In this document: positions 45,109 through 54,002 of the stretch, in pieces
How positions within the stretch are numbered: the stretch's first letter is position 1
Layout: each line of letters begins with the position of its first letter
Origin: Candidatus Andeanibacterium colombiense
GTDB lineage: Bacteria > Pseudomonadota > Alphaproteobacteria > Sphingomonadales > Sphingomonadaceae
NCBI GenBank assembly: GCA_029202985.1
Contig: CP119316.1
Coordinates: 3,025,001 to 3,089,000 of the forward strand
Reading direction: 5' to 3'
Length of the DNA stretch: 64,000 bases
Program-made: the position numbers and the translations under genes
Notes under the pieces: model-generated
Told to the model about the DNA's origin: nothing
Databases searched by the model: none
What the model saw: only the letters and a program-made list of their open reading frames with translations

Positions 45109-45230
45109 TCGAATCCTCTCCGTTCCGGAAAGCCACGAGGCCGCGGCTTGCGGGTGGCACTGCCGCCGATGCGATGGGCATCGGACGTCGCGCGCTCTGT
45201 CGCCCGACGTTACTTCGTCCAGGCTTTATA

Positions 45231-45244
45231 ATTATCATGTTAAA
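45231..45244 (-). promoter_or_regulatory. TTAACGTG-type element, copy 1 (minus orientation)
   Basis: On the minus strand this reads TTTAACATGATAAT, one base from the copy at 61800-61813 (TTTAACGTGATAAT). It lies between the divergent AAHS carrier (123 bases to its start) and the SMP-30 lipoprotein gene (102 bases). Four related copies occur at 47725, 48096, 53951 and 61800. Confidence 0.5.
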
Positions 45245-45345
45245 TATATTTTGGATCGGGTGCAATGATGTTATTGCGGCGGCCTTGGGCCGGGCTTGAG
45301 CGTTCGGGCAAGCACGGCCGGTGCGGCGAGTGAGGAGTGTGCGCG

Positions 45346-46302
45346 ATGGGGAAGACGGGACTGGCGATGCTCGCTGCAGGATCGATGGCGCTTTCTGCCT
45401 GCGCCGCGCACGGGCGCGTCGTCGGCACGATCCCGCTGCCGCCGCAGGTCGAATATCCGGAGGGAATTGCGGCCGATGCGCAGGGCCGGCTATATGTCGC
45501 CAGCGCAGCCGACGGCATCGTCCTGCGCATGAGACGGCGTGGCGGATCCGCCGAGGTCCTTTCCGGACCGGGCCGGATCGTGGCGGTCGATCCGCAACTT
45601 TTTCCCGAGATGCTGGGTTTGAAACTGGATGATCTCGGCCGGCTGTGGATCATGGGCGGTCGCACCGGCAAGATTTCCGTGCTCGACGCGAACAGCGGAA
45701 AGCTGCTCGATCAGTTCACCGTCACGGGGGAGGGAAGCACGCTGAACGATGCGGTCGTCCTGCCGGATGGAGCCTATGTTACAGACACTGCCCGGCCGAT
45801 CCTGTGGCGCCTCGCACGTGACGGCACCGAGGTCGGTGGGCCGACACCCTGGATCGATTTCACCGGAACGCCCCTGCAATATGGCCCAGGGCGGAACTTG
45901 AACGGAATTGTCGCGGATCCATCGGGCCGATATCTGATCGTGATCCAGATGGATAAGGGGCTGCTCTTCAGGATCGATACCGCCAGCAAGGAGGTAACCC
46001 CGATCGCGGTTGTCGGGGGAGCGATAACCAACGGCGACGGGCTGGTGCTGGATGGACGGCTCCTTTACATCGCGCGCCAGGCGGAGGGCGAAATTGCCAC
46101 GATCCGCCTCGCGCCCGATTTTTTGTCGGGCGAGGTGGTTTCCCGGTTTCGCGATCCCGCACTTACCTGGCTGGCGACCGCCGCGAAGGTGGGGGATGAA
46201 TTGCTGGTGGTCGACAGCCAGTTCAACCGGCATGCGGCGGGAAATCCGGTGAAGCCGTTTTCGCTTGTCGCCATACCGATCGAAAAGCTGCGGGGCGACT
46301 GA
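45346..46302 (+). CDS. SMP-30/NHL-type beta-propeller lipoprotein
   Basis: ATG 45346 follows a GAGGAG site. The 318-residue protein has a lipobox ALSAC with the lipidated Cys at residue 19, then repeated propeller blades (YPEGIAADAQGRLYVAS, LNDAVVLPDGAYVTDTA, LNGIVADPSGRYLIV, GDGLVLDGRLLYIA). The fold is that of gluconolactonase/senescence-marker proteins and strictosidine-synthase-like hydrolases. The usual metal ligands (Glu, Asn, Asp) are only partly evident, so the activity is uncertain; lactone hydrolysis at the periplasmic membrane face is a reasonable guess given two further lactonase-like genes nearby. Confidence 0.75.
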   Translation: MGKTGLAMLAAGSMALSACAAHGRVVGTIPLPPQVEYPEGIAADAQGRLYVASAADGIVLRMRRRGGSAEVLSGPGRIVAVDPQLFPEMLGLKLDDLGRLWIMGGRTGKISVLDANSGKLLDQFTVTGEGSTLNDAVVLPDGAYVTDTARPILWRLARDGTEVGGPTPWIDFTGTPLQYGPGRNLNGIVADPSGRYLIVIQMDKGLLFRIDTASKEVTPIAVVGGAITNGDGLVLDGRLLYIARQAEGEIATIRLAPDFLSGEVVSRFRDPALTWLATAAKVGDELLVVDSQFNRHAAGNPVKPFSLVAIPIEKLRGD

Positions 46303-46357
46303 GCGCGGCCCGGCGGCGCTTGCCTCAGGCCGGCGGCCCCGCCGGATATATGCTCAC

Positions 46358-46389
46358 TGACCGCCGGCGCCCGAACGCGCCGGCGGTCA
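46358..46389. terminator. Bidirectional hairpin between two convergent SMP-30 genes
   Basis: TGACCGCCGGCGC (46358-46370) and GCGCCGGCGGTCA (46377-46389) are perfect complements: a 13-bp stem with a 6-base loop, placed between converging genes. No T-run follows in either direction. Confidence 0.6.
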
Positions 46390-46398
46390 GGTGCGACG

Positions 46399-47553
46399 CT
46401 AGTTTGCCGGACCTTCGAGAACTCCGGGCGATCTCAGGTCGATCGCATAGACGTCGTCGCAGGCGGTTATGTAGAGCGTCTTCGCATCATTTCCGCCGAA
46501 GGCGAGGGCAGAGGCGCAGATCAGCCGCTTCGGTTCCGTGTTCCCCGCAGTCGGCATGTGCAGGAGGCCCAGCACCTTGCCTTGCGGCGACGTGATCTGG
46601 ACGACACCCGGATAGGGTCCGGTCGAATAGATGTTGCCGTTTGGATCGGTCTTCATCCCGTCGCCGATGCCCGGTCCCTCGACGAACACCTCGCCGGGCC
46701 CCGCGGTGCCATCCGGCTTGATCGGATAGCGCATCATCTTCGAGCTCTGCGACGAGCGCGCGGAGAGGTAGAGATATTTGTCGTCGGGCGAGAGCGCGAT
46801 TCCGTTGGGTTCGGTGAGGAGATCCTTCCGGTCGACCACCTTGGTCACCGTTCCGTCCTTCCACATCCACACCGCATTGGGCATCTCGGCCAGGCCGCCG
46901 TCGATCCCGCCGCGCAGGCCGACATCGGAATCGGTGAAATAGATCGCGCCGTTCGCGGCGATCGCCACGTCGTTCGGGCCGTTGAACCGCTTTCCGTCGC
47001 CTTTGTCCGCGAGGATGGTGGTGGTGCCGTCCTTCTCCAGCCGCTTGAGCGCGCGATCCTGGCCGGCGCACCAGACGATGCGGCCCTGATGGTCGACGCC
47101 GGTGCAGTTCGGTCCGATCAGCAGGACATGCTGCCCCGCGATGAACGACAGCTTGCCGTCATGGGCGAAGTCGTTGCCGGTATAACCGGCCTTATCCATG
47201 AACACCGAGACATGGCCGTCGGGCGTGATCTTGTTGATCACATTGCCGATGATGTTGACCACCAGCAAATACCCCGCCTCCCCCTTGCCGCGCACCCACA
47301 CCGGTCCGTCGCTGAAGCCGAAGCCGGACGCCACGGTTCGCAGCTTGGCGTCGGAAGCGATCAGCGCATCGAGAGCGGCATCGACCCGTTCGAGACGGAA
47401 CGGCGTCGCGTTCGCATCGGCCGATGGCGACGGAGGCTCGGCCCCCGCGGGAGCTTGCGCGAGGCAGGCCAGCGCGAGGCAGGACGCGGCGAGCGCGATG
47501 CGAGACCTGCTGCACAACGTAGGCGCAAAAATGCCTGAGGGTGGTTTCGTCAC
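46399..47553 (-). CDS. Exported SMP-30/gluconolactonase-like hydrolase (paralogue A)
   Basis: A 384-residue protein with an N-terminal signal (about residues 17-38, LALACLAQAPAGA) and a six-bladed SMP-30 propeller. Family marks are GFSDGPVWV near residue 79, FNGPNDVAIAANG, TEPNGIALSPD and GIGDGMKTDPNGN, giving the Asn and Asp metal ligands; the first ligand position has Asp where Glu is common. Such enzymes open sugar or other lactones. It shares HVLLIGPNCTG and RLEKDGT with the gene at 50830 and is clearly its paralogue. It points away from the receptor gene at 48216; both flank a region with two TTAACGTG elements. Confidence 0.85.
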   Translation of the reverse strand: MTKPPSGIFAPTLCSRSRIALAASCLALACLAQAPAGAEPPSPSADANATPFRLERVDAALDALIASDAKLRTVASGFGFSDGPVWVRGKGEAGYLLVVNIIGNVINKITPDGHVSVFMDKAGYTGNDFAHDGKLSFIAGQHVLLIGPNCTGVDHQGRIVWCAGQDRALKRLEKDGTTTILADKGDGKRFNGPNDVAIAANGAIYFTDSDVGLRGGIDGGLAEMPNAVWMWKDGTVTKVVDRKDLLTEPNGIALSPDDKYLYLSARSSQSSKMMRYPIKPDGTAGPGEVFVEGPGIGDGMKTDPNGNIYSTGPYPGVVQITSPQGKVLGLLHMPTAGNTEPKRLICASALAFGGNDAKTLYITACDDVYAIDLRSPGVLEGPAN

Positions 47554-47724
47554 ATCTCTCTCCAGACCCTCGTTTTATCTGGCAAAGCCCGCCGGCGGGT
47601 CGATCGGCACGACTATGTTTCGCGGGAGGCCGTTTCGGTCACGTCGCCCGAACGAATGCTCGCGCAGGTAATTGTCCGGTGACAGCCAAGGCATTCGGTT
47701 TCCCAAACTTCTCCATCCGCCATA

Positions 47725-47740
47725 CTTAACGTGGTAATTA
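47725..47740 (+). promoter_or_regulatory. TTAACGTG-type element, copy 2
   Basis: CTTAACGTGGTAATTA lies 172 bases before the start of the minus-strand SMP-30 gene. It shares CTTAACGTG with the copy at 48096. Confidence 0.45.
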
Positions 47741-48068
47741 AAGCGCCGGCGATTCGCAACGCGAAAGACCGGTCAGCGCATAACGGGGTGCAATCGACGA
47801 ACCTCAGCGTGCAGTTGGTGGATTCTTCACGGCTTCGTCAGGTCCGGAAAATCAAAGGAAAGCTAAGGTTTTCGGTCGATCCATTTTCGTCCTGACAGTT
47901 TTTGGGCACCCCGAGCGTTTGTTGCTGCTTGATACAAAGTGAAACGTGCCGACTGCATATCCGGCTGAAAGCCTACCGTGTCCATGATCGGCGAGACAGA
48001 GTGGTTGAGGTGTAAAATAGAAAATTATCCATATATAACAGTTAGTTAAGTAAGACAAAGATTGCCGG

Positions 48069-48080
48069 TTGACACGTCAA
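48069..48080. promoter_or_regulatory. TTGAC-AC-GTCAA palindrome
   Basis: A perfect inverted repeat with 5-base arms and a 2-base centre, 16 bases before the TTAACGTG copy 3. A half copy (AATTGACGTG) follows at about 48111-48120. Probably part of the same operator region before the receptor gene. Confidence 0.4.
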
Positions 48081-48095
48081 ATATACGACAATAAA

Positions 48096-48108
48096 CTTAA
48101 CGTGTTAT
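48096..48108 (+). promoter_or_regulatory. TTAACGTG-type element, copy 3
   Basis: CTTAACGTGTTAT contains TAAC-GT-GTTA, a perfect inverted repeat, 108 bases before the receptor start codon. This copy shows best that the element may be a palindromic binding site. Confidence 0.5.
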
Positions 48109-48215
48109 GCAATTGACGTGCCGGCGATCCCGACACATCGCGATCTAAATCAATGCGCGGGCATCACATGACGTGATCGCCACAGATGCATGCATACGGA
48201 GAGGGATAAAGAGAG

Positions 48216-50702
48216 ATGCACACAGGACAATACCGTCGTTCGTCGATCGTGGGGCGCTGGCTGATGGTCGGCACCTGTATGACCGCTATGGCCGCATTCG
48301 CCACGCCGGTGGCCGCCCAGGACGCCGCGAAGGGAGGGGCTGCGAAGGAAGGAGCCGCGCAAGTCCAAGCCGACGATGGCGGCATCCAATCGATCATCGT
48401 TACCGCCCGCTATGTCAGTGAAGACATCCAATCCGCGCCGATGGCGATCTCGGCCCAGACCGGCGACCAGCTGAAGGCCGCGAATGTCACCAACATCGGC
48501 AATCTCGGCGCAATCATTCCGAACCTCTATTCGCACCCGCCGCTCGCGCAGGCGAGCGGCCCCGTCATCGCGATGCGCGGCGTCCAGCAGAACCAGGACA
48601 GTTTCGCGCGCTCGCCGGCGGTGGGCCTCTATGTCGATGACGTCTATCACGCGACCGTGGTCGGTTCGGGGCTCGACTTGACCGACGTCGATCATATCGA
48701 AGTGCTGCGCGGCCCCCAGAGCACGCTGTCGGGCAACGCTTCAATTGGCGGCGCGATCAAGGTCTACACCAAGGACCCGACTGGTGACGGTTCGGGCAAT
48801 ATCGCGGTGACTTACGGGTCGCGCAATCTCATGAGGGCAACCGGTGCGTTCGACATCGGCCTGTCGCCAACTCTGTCGATGCGCGTGTCCGGCAATATCC
48901 AGCGGCAGGATGGCTATGTCGACATGCTCGACTTCACCTGTCAGATGCGGGCCAACGGCACGCCGGAACTTGCCGGGTCTTTCCCGCTCGGACAGCCGGA
49001 TTCTAACATGAAGGGCTGCAAGACCGGCGAACTGGGCGGCGGCACGATCGGCGGTGGCCAGGTCAAGCTGCGCTGGCAGCCGACCTCCGACATCGACCTG
49101 ATGCTCACCGGCGTTTACAACAAGGCAGATCTGCAGGAAACACCGGAATTGCTGGTCAAGACCACCAACCCGTATCCGAGCAACAACTCGCTGATCAATT
49201 ACTATAATATTCAAATCGAGAACCAGTTCGGCGTCCGGTACGACGACCGCTTCCTGGCTCCTGCCGACAATCGCTATGCGGTCTATTCGACCTTCTGCCG
49301 GCCGCAGCTCGATGGCGTGGTGCAGCAGGCTCCCTATCAGCCGACGCCCTCGGGTTTCTGCTATCCGCGAACGAAGGAACAGGAAAAGACGGTGCTCTCA
49401 GCTCGCCTGAAGTACCGGCTGGGCGACAATATCAACCTGACTGCGATCGCGGCATACGCCAAATATCGTAGCAACTTCAGCCAAGCCGGAGACGAATCCC
49501 CGCTCGGCTATGTCCTCTCGCATTTCGACATGTACGTGACGCAGAAAACCGGCGAAGTCCGCCTCGACGGAACGCTGTTCGACGACAAGCTCGAGTGGGT
49601 CACCGGCGCCTTTCTGCTCCGCTACACAGGCACCAAGCAGGGCTTCATCGGTTACATCACCAACAACTTCAATCAGGACGACACTGCCGATATCAAGTCG
49701 CAGTCGGCCTTCTTTCACCTCGACTACCACCTGACCGATCGCTGGCGCGTTTCGGGCGGCGCGCGCTACACCGACGGCAGTGTGCACTACGAGCTCGATC
49801 ACCCGCCGTTGATCACCGCCGATCCGTTCGACGCCAGCCAGGGCCGGGTCGATTGGCTGATCTCTACCGACTATCAAATCACCGACGATATTCTGTTCTA
49901 TGCCAACGCGGCCACCGGTTCGCGGCCGCAAGGCGTGACGGACATCGTCATTACCCCGCAACAGCTGAGCGCAACCCCGGCCGAAGAACTGATCTCCTAC
50001 GAAGCCGGTTTCAAGAGCGACTTCTTCGACCGCAGGTTGCGGGTGAACCTCTCCGCCTTCTACATGGACTACAAGAAGATCCTTGCCGGGCAGAGCGGCG
50101 TCCAGTGTCTTGCGGAACTGCCCCAGGCGACCTGGCATCCCGCCGCGGCGGATTGCGCCACGCTCTATCCGTCCAATCCCGATAATGTTCCCTGGACAAT
50201 CACCACCGGTACGCCGGCCAAGATCAAGGGTTTCGAATGGGAAATTACGGCGCAGCCGATCGACGGTCTGCGACTCGATTGGTCGGGCGGCTACAACAAG
50301 TTCGTGTCCGGTGTGAAAACGCAGGGCCAGCCGGGCTACCTCTATCCGGGCAATTTGCGGAACCCCAAGTGGAACATGCATGGTGCGATCCGCTACGACA
50401 TCGAAACGCCGATCGGCACGATCACGCCGCACGTCGACTGGCAGTGGCAGTCGAAGCAGAACTTCGGGCCTTGCTCCGGTTCCTGTGCTCCGACCTCGGA
50501 CTTCACGATCAACGCCTATTCGCTGTTCAATGCGGGCATTGAATATCAGCCCACCGATAGTGGTTGGTCTGCGAGCCTCGCGGTCACCAACCTGACCGAC
50601 AAGTTCTACTACTACCAGCTGTTCAACGGGACCCAGACCAACATCTCGAGCCCCGTCGGCCCGCCGCGGGAAGTTTCGCTGACCGTTCGCAGGCAGTTCT
50701 AG
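48216..50702 (+). CDS. TonB-dependent outer-membrane receptor of the aromatic/lactone module
   Basis: An 828-residue receptor with a long signal region (about 1-35, ATPVAAQ), TonB box SIIVTAR (59-65), plug motifs AMRGVQQNQ and VLRGPQSTLSGNASIGG, and a barrel ending LTVRRQF. Cys pairs in extracellular loops (DFTCQM, MKGCKTGE, GPCSGSCAP) recall the receptor at 4799, to which it seems most alike of the four. GAGAGGGATAAAGAGAG precedes the ATG. It is followed by an SMP-30 gene after a hairpin. It probably takes up the glycosylated, esterified or lactone precursor of the aromatic compound treated by this module. Confidence 0.95.
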   Translation: MHTGQYRRSSIVGRWLMVGTCMTAMAAFATPVAAQDAAKGGAAKEGAAQVQADDGGIQSIIVTARYVSEDIQSAPMAISAQTGDQLKAANVTNIGNLGAIIPNLYSHPPLAQASGPVIAMRGVQQNQDSFARSPAVGLYVDDVYHATVVGSGLDLTDVDHIEVLRGPQSTLSGNASIGGAIKVYTKDPTGDGSGNIAVTYGSRNLMRATGAFDIGLSPTLSMRVSGNIQRQDGYVDMLDFTCQMRANGTPELAGSFPLGQPDSNMKGCKTGELGGGTIGGGQVKLRWQPTSDIDLMLTGVYNKADLQETPELLVKTTNPYPSNNSLINYYNIQIENQFGVRYDDRFLAPADNRYAVYSTFCRPQLDGVVQQAPYQPTPSGFCYPRTKEQEKTVLSARLKYRLGDNINLTAIAAYAKYRSNFSQAGDESPLGYVLSHFDMYVTQKTGEVRLDGTLFDDKLEWVTGAFLLRYTGTKQGFIGYITNNFNQDDTADIKSQSAFFHLDYHLTDRWRVSGGARYTDGSVHYELDHPPLITADPFDASQGRVDWLISTDYQITDDILFYANAATGSRPQGVTDIVITPQQLSATPAEELISYEAGFKSDFFDRRLRVNLSAFYMDYKKILAGQSGVQCLAELPQATWHPAAADCATLYPSNPDNVPWTITTGTPAKIKGFEWEITAQPIDGLRLDWSGGYNKFVSGVKTQGQPGYLYPGNLRNPKWNMHGAIRYDIETPIGTITPHVDWQWQSKQNFGPCSGSCAPTSDFTINAYSLFNAGIEYQPTDSGWSASLAVTNLTDKFYYYQLFNGTQTNISSPVGPPREVSLTVRRQF

Positions 50703-50718
50703 GATTCTCCCTGACTAA

Positions 50719-50760
50719 CCCGCGGCGTCTTCGGGCACTTGCGCCCCGAGATGCCGCGGG
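50719..50760 (+). terminator. Hairpin between receptor and SMP-30 genes
   Basis: CCCGCGGC (50719-50726) pairs with GCCGCGGG (50753-50760), with further imperfect pairing inside (TCTTCGGG with CCCCGAGA), and is followed by CCACTTTT. It may partly end transcription after the receptor gene or set the ratio of receptor to downstream enzyme. Confidence 0.5.
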
Positions 50761-50829
50761 CCACTTTTCCCTGGCCGGCAGCAGGCCAGATCGAACACCG
50801 GGCAGGCGCTGCGCAGTGGAGAGGTTTCG

Positions 50830-51984
50830 ATGAAAACAGGCAAATTGCTCATGCTCGCAGCGGCCACGGCCGCGCTTGGCGTTTCGGCCGGCGGCGCCCA
50901 GATTGCAGCGCCGATGTCGAAAATCCAACCGCCGGCACGTCCCGCTGCGCAGATGCGCGGCGATGGCGACGCGCCGGCTGCTACCGAATTCAGCATCACC
51001 TATGCCGATCCCGCGCTGAAGGACGTGATCGATCCCGATGCCAAGCTGGTCGAGCTTGCACGCGACTTCGGCCTGAACGAAGGGCCCGTGTGGTTTCCCG
51101 GCGACAATGACGGCTATGTGCTGTTCGGGGGATTGCTCGACAACGTGATCTACAAGGTCACACTCGACAAGAAGGTCTCGGTGTTCCTCGATTATGCCGG
51201 CTACACTGGCAACAATCCGGCGAATACCGGCGCTCAGACCCGCGCCGGGCGCTCGCATGTGCTGCTGATCGGCCCCTCCTGTACCGGCCGCGATCCTGAA
51301 GACCGGCTGGTGTGGTGCGCGGACAACGACCGCATGGTGATGCGTCTGGAGAAGGACGGGACGCGGACAGTCCTGTCGGCTGGCTATGACGGCAAGCCGT
51401 TCAACAGTCCGAACGACATTTCGGTCAGGAACGACGGCGCGATCTTTATGGCCGACAACGCTTTCGGTCTGCGCGGCGCGGACCAGAGCAAGGACAAGCT
51501 GGTGCCGAACGCCGTCTATCTGATCAAGGACGGCAAGACGACGAAGCTGCTTGACGAAAGCGAGATGGACGGAGGGGTACCGAACGGGATCACCTTGTCG
51601 CGCGACGCCAAGTTTCTTTACCTGTCGACGGGCCATCGCAGGATCAAGCGCTACCCTGTCAACGCGGACGGCACTCTGGGCGCTGGAACCATATTCACCG
51701 AGGGCCCGGGCATCGGCGACGGCATGAAAACGGACATTGCCGGCAACATCTATTCCAGCGGCGGCGGGGCCCCGGGCATCGTCCGGATCACAGCGCCGTC
51801 CGGCAAGCTGCTCGGCACGCTTAACCTGCCGTCCTACGGGGGCGAGCCGAAGCGGCAGATATGCGCCACCAACATCGCGTTCGGCCGGCCCGACGGCAGG
51901 AGCCTCTTCATTACCGCCTGCGACGCTTTGTACGAAGTGCGCGTCAAGATCCCGGGCGCGGTGCCGGGTGCGGACCCCTCCTAA
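50830..51984 (+). CDS. Exported SMP-30/gluconolactonase-like hydrolase (paralogue B)
   Basis: A 384-residue protein with a signal peptide (1-23, GVSAGGAQ). The SMP-30 propeller has LNEGPVWFPGDNDG with the Glu ligand kept, FNSPNDISVRNDG, VPNGITLSRDAK and GIGDGMKTDIAGN, so the metal site looks complete. It is the paralogue of the gene at 46399 (same length, shared HVLLIGPSCTG and RLEKDGT) but has an insertion around ANTGAQTRAGRSH. It follows the receptor on the same strand and probably opens a lactone in the periplasm. A strong hairpin follows. Confidence 0.88.
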   Translation: MKTGKLLMLAAATAALGVSAGGAQIAAPMSKIQPPARPAAQMRGDGDAPAATEFSITYADPALKDVIDPDAKLVELARDFGLNEGPVWFPGDNDGYVLFGGLLDNVIYKVTLDKKVSVFLDYAGYTGNNPANTGAQTRAGRSHVLLIGPSCTGRDPEDRLVWCADNDRMVMRLEKDGTRTVLSAGYDGKPFNSPNDISVRNDGAIFMADNAFGLRGADQSKDKLVPNAVYLIKDGKTTKLLDESEMDGGVPNGITLSRDAKFLYLSTGHRRIKRYPVNADGTLGAGTIFTEGPGIGDGMKTDIAGNIYSSGGGAPGIVRITAPSGKLLGTLNLPSYGGEPKRQICATNIAFGRPDGRSLFITACDALYEVRVKIPGAVPGADPS

Positions 51985-52008
51985 AACCCGCTCCCACACC
52001 CTCCTGCC

Positions 52009-52053
52009 GAAGAAGGGCACGATCCAACCTCCTCCCGGATCGTGTCCTTCTTC
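52009..52053. terminator. Strong bidirectional terminator between SMP-30 and GMC genes
   Basis: GAAGAAGGGCACGATCC (52009-52025) and GGATCGTGTCCTTCTTC (52037-52053) pair over 17 bp with a single G-U and an 11-base loop, followed by TTTCGTTTG. It separates two converging genes. Confidence 0.8.
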
Positions 52054-52071
52054 TTTCGTTTGTATGGGCCG

Positions 52072-53694
52072 CTAGACGTCTTCGGGCGGGAGCGCGTGGC
52101 CCTTGAGCAGGTCCGCTGCCTTCTCGCCGATCATCATCGTCGGGACATTGGTGTTGCCGGATGGATCCTCCGGCATCACCGAAGCGTCCGCCACGCGCAG
52201 ATTTTCGATCCCGATTACGCGCAGCCGGGCATCGACCACGGCATTCTCGCCAATTCCCATTTTGCAGGTGCCGACCGCGTGATGGCGGTGTTCCGCACGC
52301 TGGCGGATGTCGTTCAGCAGCTCGGCGTCGGTGCGCACTTGCGGCCCCGGGAGCAATTCTTCGGTAACCAACCCGCGCATCGGCTCCTGATTGAACAGGT
52401 CGCGGCTCATCGCGATCGCCTTGATCATCGTGTCGATATCGGCCTGTTCGGTGAACATGTTGAACCGGATGCGGGGGTAATCGAGCGGGTTGGATGACCG
52501 CAACCGCACCCAACCGCGCGACAAAGCGTGCAAGACGCCGATCCGCGCCGTGAATGCGTAAACCGGCGGTTTGGTGAGACCCGGGAACCAGAGTTCGGCG
52601 TGCTGGTGCACCGCCATGGTGATGATCTGGATATCCGGGCTTTCGAGCTCGGGACGGGTCCGCATGAAGATGTTGGCAGTGGTTCCGGCGGTGGTGAACG
52701 GGCCTTCGCCGAACATCGCCCAGCGCAGGACGGACAGGGTTGCGCGGTCCACCCGCAGATGGCGGGTGAAGCCGAGCTTGCCCTGTGCGCGATAGATATT
52801 CAGCAGATTGGGATGTTCGTGGAGATTTTCCCCCACGCCCTTGAGGTCGTGCTGCACCTCGATCCCGACCGAACGCAAATGATCGGCGGGGCCGATGCCG
52901 GACAGCATCAGCAAGTGGGGGGAGTTGTAGGTCCCGCCGCTCAGGACGACTTCCCTGTCCGCGTAGACGCGTTCGAGCTTGCCATTCCGCAGGAATTCCA
53001 CGCCGACGGCGCGTTTGCCCTCGAGCAGGATCCTCGTCGCCTGGGCCTTGGTGAAGACGGTGAGATTCTTCCGGGTCTTCATCGCCGGATGCAGGTAGGC
53101 TCGCGACGAACTCGCGCGGCGTCCGAAATTCGTCGTCAATTCCACCCGGCTGATACCGTCCTGGTCCAGCCCGTTCTGGTCCCAGTTGACGCGCAGGCCG
53201 GCGTTGATGGCGGCTTGCTGGAGATGAGGGAAATAGGCGTCGGGCAGATCGACCGGAACGTTGCGAATCGGTCCTTCGCTCCCGTGATGGAGTCCCGGCC
53301 CGCGCCAGCTTGTTTCGAGCTTCTTGAAATAGGGGAGCACATCGCGATAGCTCCACCCCTCCAGCCCCTGCCGGTGCCACAGATCGAAATCGTGACGACT
53401 CCCGCGCATGTTAATCATCGCATTGATTGAGGAGCAGCCGCCCAGCGTCTTGCCCCGCAGAATCGGCAGGGTGCGTCCATCCAGCCCAGGCTCCGGCTCG
53501 GTTTCGAAGGGCCAGATGTAGGACGGGTCGGTCGCGACCTTGGGAAAGGCGATCGGCATGGCCATGAAAGGATGGTCGTCACGCCGCCCGGCTTCGAGGA
53601 GCACCACCGAGACGTCGCTGGCTTCACTCAGGCGCGATGCGATTATCGATCCGGCCGAGCCTGATCCGATGATGATGTAATCAAATGATTTCAT
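52072..53694 (-). CDS. GMC-family FAD-dependent alcohol dehydrogenase
   Basis: From ATG 53694 the protein has 540 residues. The FAD fold DYIIIGSGSAGSIIASRL starts at residue 5, followed by GGCSSINAMINMRG and SGGTYNSPHLLMLSGIG (the two GMC signatures). The catalytic pair is His in HHAVGTCKMG and Asn in PSGNTNVPT. There is no signal peptide. Family members (choline, benzyl or polyethylene-glycol dehydrogenases) oxidise primary alcohols to aldehydes. With an aldehyde dehydrogenase and benzoate-type dioxygenase nearby, an aromatic alcohol is a fair guess. It is divergent from the PQQ dehydrogenase genes and shares with them the element at 53951. Confidence 0.9.
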   Translation of the reverse strand: MKSFDYIIIGSGSAGSIIASRLSEASDVSVVLLEAGRRDDHPFMAMPIAFPKVATDPSYIWPFETEPEPGLDGRTLPILRGKTLGGCSSINAMINMRGSRHDFDLWHRQGLEGWSYRDVLPYFKKLETSWRGPGLHHGSEGPIRNVPVDLPDAYFPHLQQAAINAGLRVNWDQNGLDQDGISRVELTTNFGRRASSSRAYLHPAMKTRKNLTVFTKAQATRILLEGKRAVGVEFLRNGKLERVYADREVVLSGGTYNSPHLLMLSGIGPADHLRSVGIEVQHDLKGVGENLHEHPNLLNIYRAQGKLGFTRHLRVDRATLSVLRWAMFGEGPFTTAGTTANIFMRTRPELESPDIQIITMAVHQHAELWFPGLTKPPVYAFTARIGVLHALSRGWVRLRSSNPLDYPRIRFNMFTEQADIDTMIKAIAMSRDLFNQEPMRGLVTEELLPGPQVRTDAELLNDIRQRAEHRHHAVGTCKMGIGENAVVDARLRVIGIENLRVADASVMPEDPSGNTNVPTMMIGEKAADLLKGHALPPEDV

Positions 53695-54002
53695 GATAAT
53701 TCCGGCGAGGCCGCGGCCTTGCGCAATTGCTCCAACATGCGGCGGCGCGCGTCCCTGGCCTGTTCCGTTCGTGACGCGATGCTCCGGGCCTCGCCCGCTG
53801 CGCGCTTTACGCTGGATGGCCGACGCCGCGATCGCGTCCCTGAGTTGTTCATTCTGTCCTTCCCGGCATCTCACGTCGCACTCCGCTCATGTTTGGTGGA
53901 CGGCGGGCCAGCCAAGATGCGGGTTGTGCTCCTACGACGCTTTGTATAAACTTAACGCGTGAATAATAGCGCGACTATATCGCGAGGAGCAAGGGGGAAG
54001 GA
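53695..54002. other. Divergent intergenic region between GMC and PQQ dehydrogenase genes
   Basis: These 308 bases contain no recognisable gene. The GMC-proximal two thirds is GC-rich and open in several frames without any family resemblance. The AT-rich end (53940-53975) carries the TTAACGCG element and probably the promoter of the PQQ dehydrogenase genes. Confidence 0.5.
53951..53967 (+). promoter_or_regulatory. TTAACGTG-type element, copy 4
   Basis: CTTAACGCGTGAATAAT shares TAAACTTAACG with the copy at 48096 and then diverges (CGCGTG for CGTGTT). It lies 36 bases before the start of the PQQ-dehydrogenase membrane subunit. Confidence 0.4.

Larger units (their letters stand above)
47554..48215. 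other. Large divergent regulatory region
   Basis: These 662 bases separate the divergent SMP-30 gene and the receptor gene. The region is AT-rich, especially 48000-48110, and contains two TTAACGTG-type elements (47725, 48096) and the palindrome at 48069. Short open frames exist (for example a 40-codon one on the minus strand at 47863-47985) but none is recognisable. I see no RNA gene. Confidence 0.5.

Noticed and set aside
47863..47985. 40-codon minus-strand frame in the large divergent region
   Set aside because: No family likeness, no ribosome binding site, lies in probable regulatory DNA.
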